Under the pieces are notes generated by a model that made no database searches, was not told where the DNA came from, and worked only from the letters and a program-made list of their open reading frames with translations. The position numbers and the translations under genes are program-made. Positions 62,308 to 64,000 of a stretch of 64,000 nt of DNA are shown here, one piece after another; the stretch's first letter is position 1, and each line of letters begins with the position of its first letter. The DNA lies in the NCBI RefSeq assembly GCF_019429625.1, contig NZ_JAHXRW010000002.1, positions 186,001 through 250,000 of the forward strand, read 5' to 3'. The DNA is from Celeribacter sp. PS-C1. GTDB lineage: Bacteria > Pseudomonadota > Alphaproteobacteria > Rhodobacterales > Rhodobacteraceae.

Positions 62308-63278
62308 ATCCGACCGAATTTGCCAAGGGTCCGACCGCAGGGGGCTCCGCCCGCGTGTCGGAGGCCGTGGCCCGCGCCCTTCGCGCCCGTCGCGGAGATG
62401 CCGAGAGCGCGCCGCAGCGTCCGCGGGACCCGGCACCATCTCGCGCGGCCTACCGGATGAACCGCCTTTGGTTGACGCCATCGTTCCGCTTTTTCCTGCG
62501 CCGCATCGCGCCGGTCGCCGCCGTGGCGGCCTGCATCGGGTTGTGGTTCGCGCCGCAAGACAACCGAGAGGCCTTTATGGGGCAGGTGATGGCGATCAAA
62601 GCCGAGGTGCAAAACCGGCCTGAGTTCATGGTCAAGCTGATGGCCATTGACGGCGCCTCGGGCGAGTTGTCCGAAGACATTCGCGAAGTCATGGCTCAGG
62701 ATTTCCCGGTCTCCTCCTTCGATCTCGATTTGCCGGGGTTGTTGGCGCAGGTTGAAAGCCTTGATGCAGTTGAAAGCGCGGGCATTCATGTGCGCGCGGG
62801 CGGGATTTTGCAGGTCGATATCGTCGAACGCACGCCCGCAGTGGTTTGGCGCTCCGATCTTGGGCTTGAGATGCTTGATGCCGAGGGGCACCGCGTCGCC
62901 GCGCTTGAAAGCCGTCTTGATCGTCCCGACCTGCCGCTGATTGCGGGCGAGGGCGCGGATCGTGCCGTCGAGGAAGCTCTGGCGATCCTCGCAAACGCTG
63001 GCCCTCTGACCCCGCGTCTGCGCGGGCTGGTGCGTGTGGGCGAGCGGCGCTGGAACATCGTTCTGGACCGCGATCAGGAAATCCTCCTGCCTGAAATTAA
63101 ACCGCTGGGCGCGCTGGCGCAGGTGGTGGCGTTGGATCAGGCCAAAGACCTTTTGGGACGTGATGTGGCCACTGTTGACATGCGCCGTCCGACCCGACCG
63201 ACCGTGCGACTGACCGAAGCTGCACAAGACGAATTGAAACGCCTGCGGGGCGTCGAACTTGGAGTGTCTTATCGATGA
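62295..63278 (+). CDS. ftsQ: Cell division protein FtsQ
   Basis: 327 residues. Cytosolic Arg/Ala/Pro-rich N-terminus (1-65), one membrane helix (about 72-90, IAPVAAVAACIGLWFAP), then a POTRA domain (about 100-170) and the FtsQ beta domain (about 180-300, including IVERTPAVVWRSDLGLEMLD). It recruits FtsB/L to the septum. The ATG lies inside ddl, with GGAGGA upstream. It overlaps ftsA by 4 nt. Confidence 0.95.
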   Translation: MRPIDPTEFAKGPTAGGSARVSEAVARALRARRGDAESAPQRPRDPAPSRAAYRMNRLWLTPSFRFFLRRIAPVAAVAACIGLWFAPQDNREAFMGQVMAIKAEVQNRPEFMVKLMAIDGASGELSEDIREVMAQDFPVSSFDLDLPGLLAQVESLDAVESAGIHVRAGGILQVDIVERTPAVVWRSDLGLEMLDAEGHRVAALESRLDRPDLPLIAGEGADRAVEEALAILANAGPLTPRLRGLVRVGERRWNIVLDRDQEILLPEIKPLGALAQVVALDQAKDLLGRDVATVDMRRPTRPTVRLTEAAQDELKRLRGVELGVSYR

Positions 63279-64000
63279 CCGATTTGTACGAAGCCCAACG
63301 GGCGATGCGGAACATGCGCAAAGCCGCCCTGCAACGCGGTGTGATTGCCATTCTCGACGTGGGCAGCTCGAAGATTGCCTGTCTCGTGCTGCGCTTTGAT
63401 GGCGAGCGTTTCATGGGGGGCGATGGGGTCGGCGCGCTGGCTGGTCAATCGTCTTTCCGCGTCATTGGTGCCGCCACCACCCGTTCGCGGGGTGTGCGTT
63501 TCGGCGAGATCGAAGCCATGGCCGAAACCGAACGTGCCATTCGCACCGCCGTGCAGGCCGCGCAGAAAATGGCCCAGACCCGCGTGGATCACGTCATCGC
63601 CTGTTTCTCTGGTGGTAGCCCGCGCTCTTACGGCATCGCTGGGCAGGTCGAGGTTGAATATGACACCGTGTCGGAACAGGACGTTGCCCGCGTGCTCGCT
63701 TCCTCAGATGTGCCGGACTACGGCAATCATCGCGATGTGCTGCACGCCCAGCCGGTGAACTTCCAGCTCGATCACCGCTCTGGGCTCAAGGACCCGCGCG
63801 GTCAGATCGGTCAGAACCTCGCCGTTGATATGCATATGCTCACCGTCGACACCGCGTCGATCCAGAACCTTCTCTATTGTATCAAGCGCTGTGACCTCGA
63901 AGTCGCGGGGCTGGCCTCTGGGGCTTATGTGTCCGGCATTTCGGCTCTCGTGGAAGATGAACAAGAGCTGGGTGCGGCCTGTATCGACATGGGCGGCGGC
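63275..64000 (+). CDS. ftsA: Cell division protein FtsA, 5' part
   Basis: The first ~242 residues; the gene runs off the window. Actin-fold ATPase that tethers FtsZ to the membrane. GVIAILDVGSSKIACLVLRF is the phosphate-1 motif, followed by FtsA subdomain 1C (about 80-160) and IDMGGG at the window end (phosphate-2). ftsZ probably follows outside. Confidence 0.96.
   Translation, partial: MTDLYEAQRAMRNMRKAALQRGVIAILDVGSSKIACLVLRFDGERFMGGDGVGALAGQSSFRVIGAATTRSRGVRFGEIEAMAETERAIRTAVQAAQKMAQTRVDHVIACFSGGSPRSYGIAGQVEVEYDTVSEQDVARVLASSDVPDYGNHRDVLHAQPVNFQLDHRSGLKDPRGQIGQNLAVDMHMLTVDTASIQNLLYCIKRCDLEVAGLASGAYVSGISALVEDEQELGAACIDMGGG

Overview
The window is a chromosomal segment of an alphaproteobacterium of the Rhodobacteraceae (Rhodobacter/Roseobacter group). 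The evidence is high G+C with GC-ending codons, the S4 protein-fdxA-carD order at the left end, split histidine genes (hisB-hisH / hisA-DUF2867-hisF-hisE), a meso-DAP type mra/mur/fts (dcw) cluster interleaved with DUF2484 genes, and a DUF1127 gene followed by CCUCCUCCC hairpins, an arrangement described in Rhodobacter sphaeroides. The genus cannot be fixed by eye. No insertion sequence, prophage, CRISPR array or rRNA was found.

Layout. 1-15 kb: tail of an S4 RNA-binding protein, ferredoxin FdxA, CarD, a LuxR-type regulator with a degenerate hydrolase domain, divergent cobS/cobT, a Kef-type antiporter, a very large TM-anchored protein with GspL-like and PilP-like ends, a GT8-like protein, a dienelactone hydrolase, tRNA-Tyr, rlmB, a candidate sRNA and a CoA-binding protein. 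15-20 kb: histidine biosynthesis genes with small exported proteins. 20-26.6 kb: an unusual lipoyl-like/TM/repeat protein, a receiver-like protein with four cysteines, two identical tRNA-Gly genes, MAPEG, a XRE-cupin/BenE divergon with palindromic operators, and an outer membrane beta-barrel protein with a CtrA-like box. 26.6-41 kb: pyruvate carboxylase, a DHA2 efflux pump with its MarR regulator, a UvrD-family helicase, a Hint-domain protein, the ccaF1-ccsR RNA locus, Mrp/ApbC, a universal stress protein and a BCCT transporter. 41-64 kb: the dcw cluster: UpsM-like leader, mraZ, rsmH, ftsL, ftsI, murE, murF, mraY, murD, then a block with an SLC13-type permease, an AraC regulator, a small membrane protein and lactate dehydrogenase, then ftsW, murG, murC, an APC permease, two small DUF2484-like membrane proteins, murB, ddl, ftsQ and ftsA (cut by the window end).

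The strongest non-coding signal is at 36.75-37.34 kb on the minus strand. A 71-residue DUF1127 protein is followed 8 nt later by eight hairpins, each presenting a CCUCCUCCC-type loop, spaced as four two-hairpin units and ending in a U-tract. This matches the CcaF1/CcsR1-4 arrangement of R. sphaeroides. About 4.5 kb away, the mraZ leader has a promoter-like sequence and an internal intrinsic terminator placed like the UpsM sRNA of that species. Two RNA regulators linked to stress and cell-division control therefore lie side by side next to the dcw cluster.
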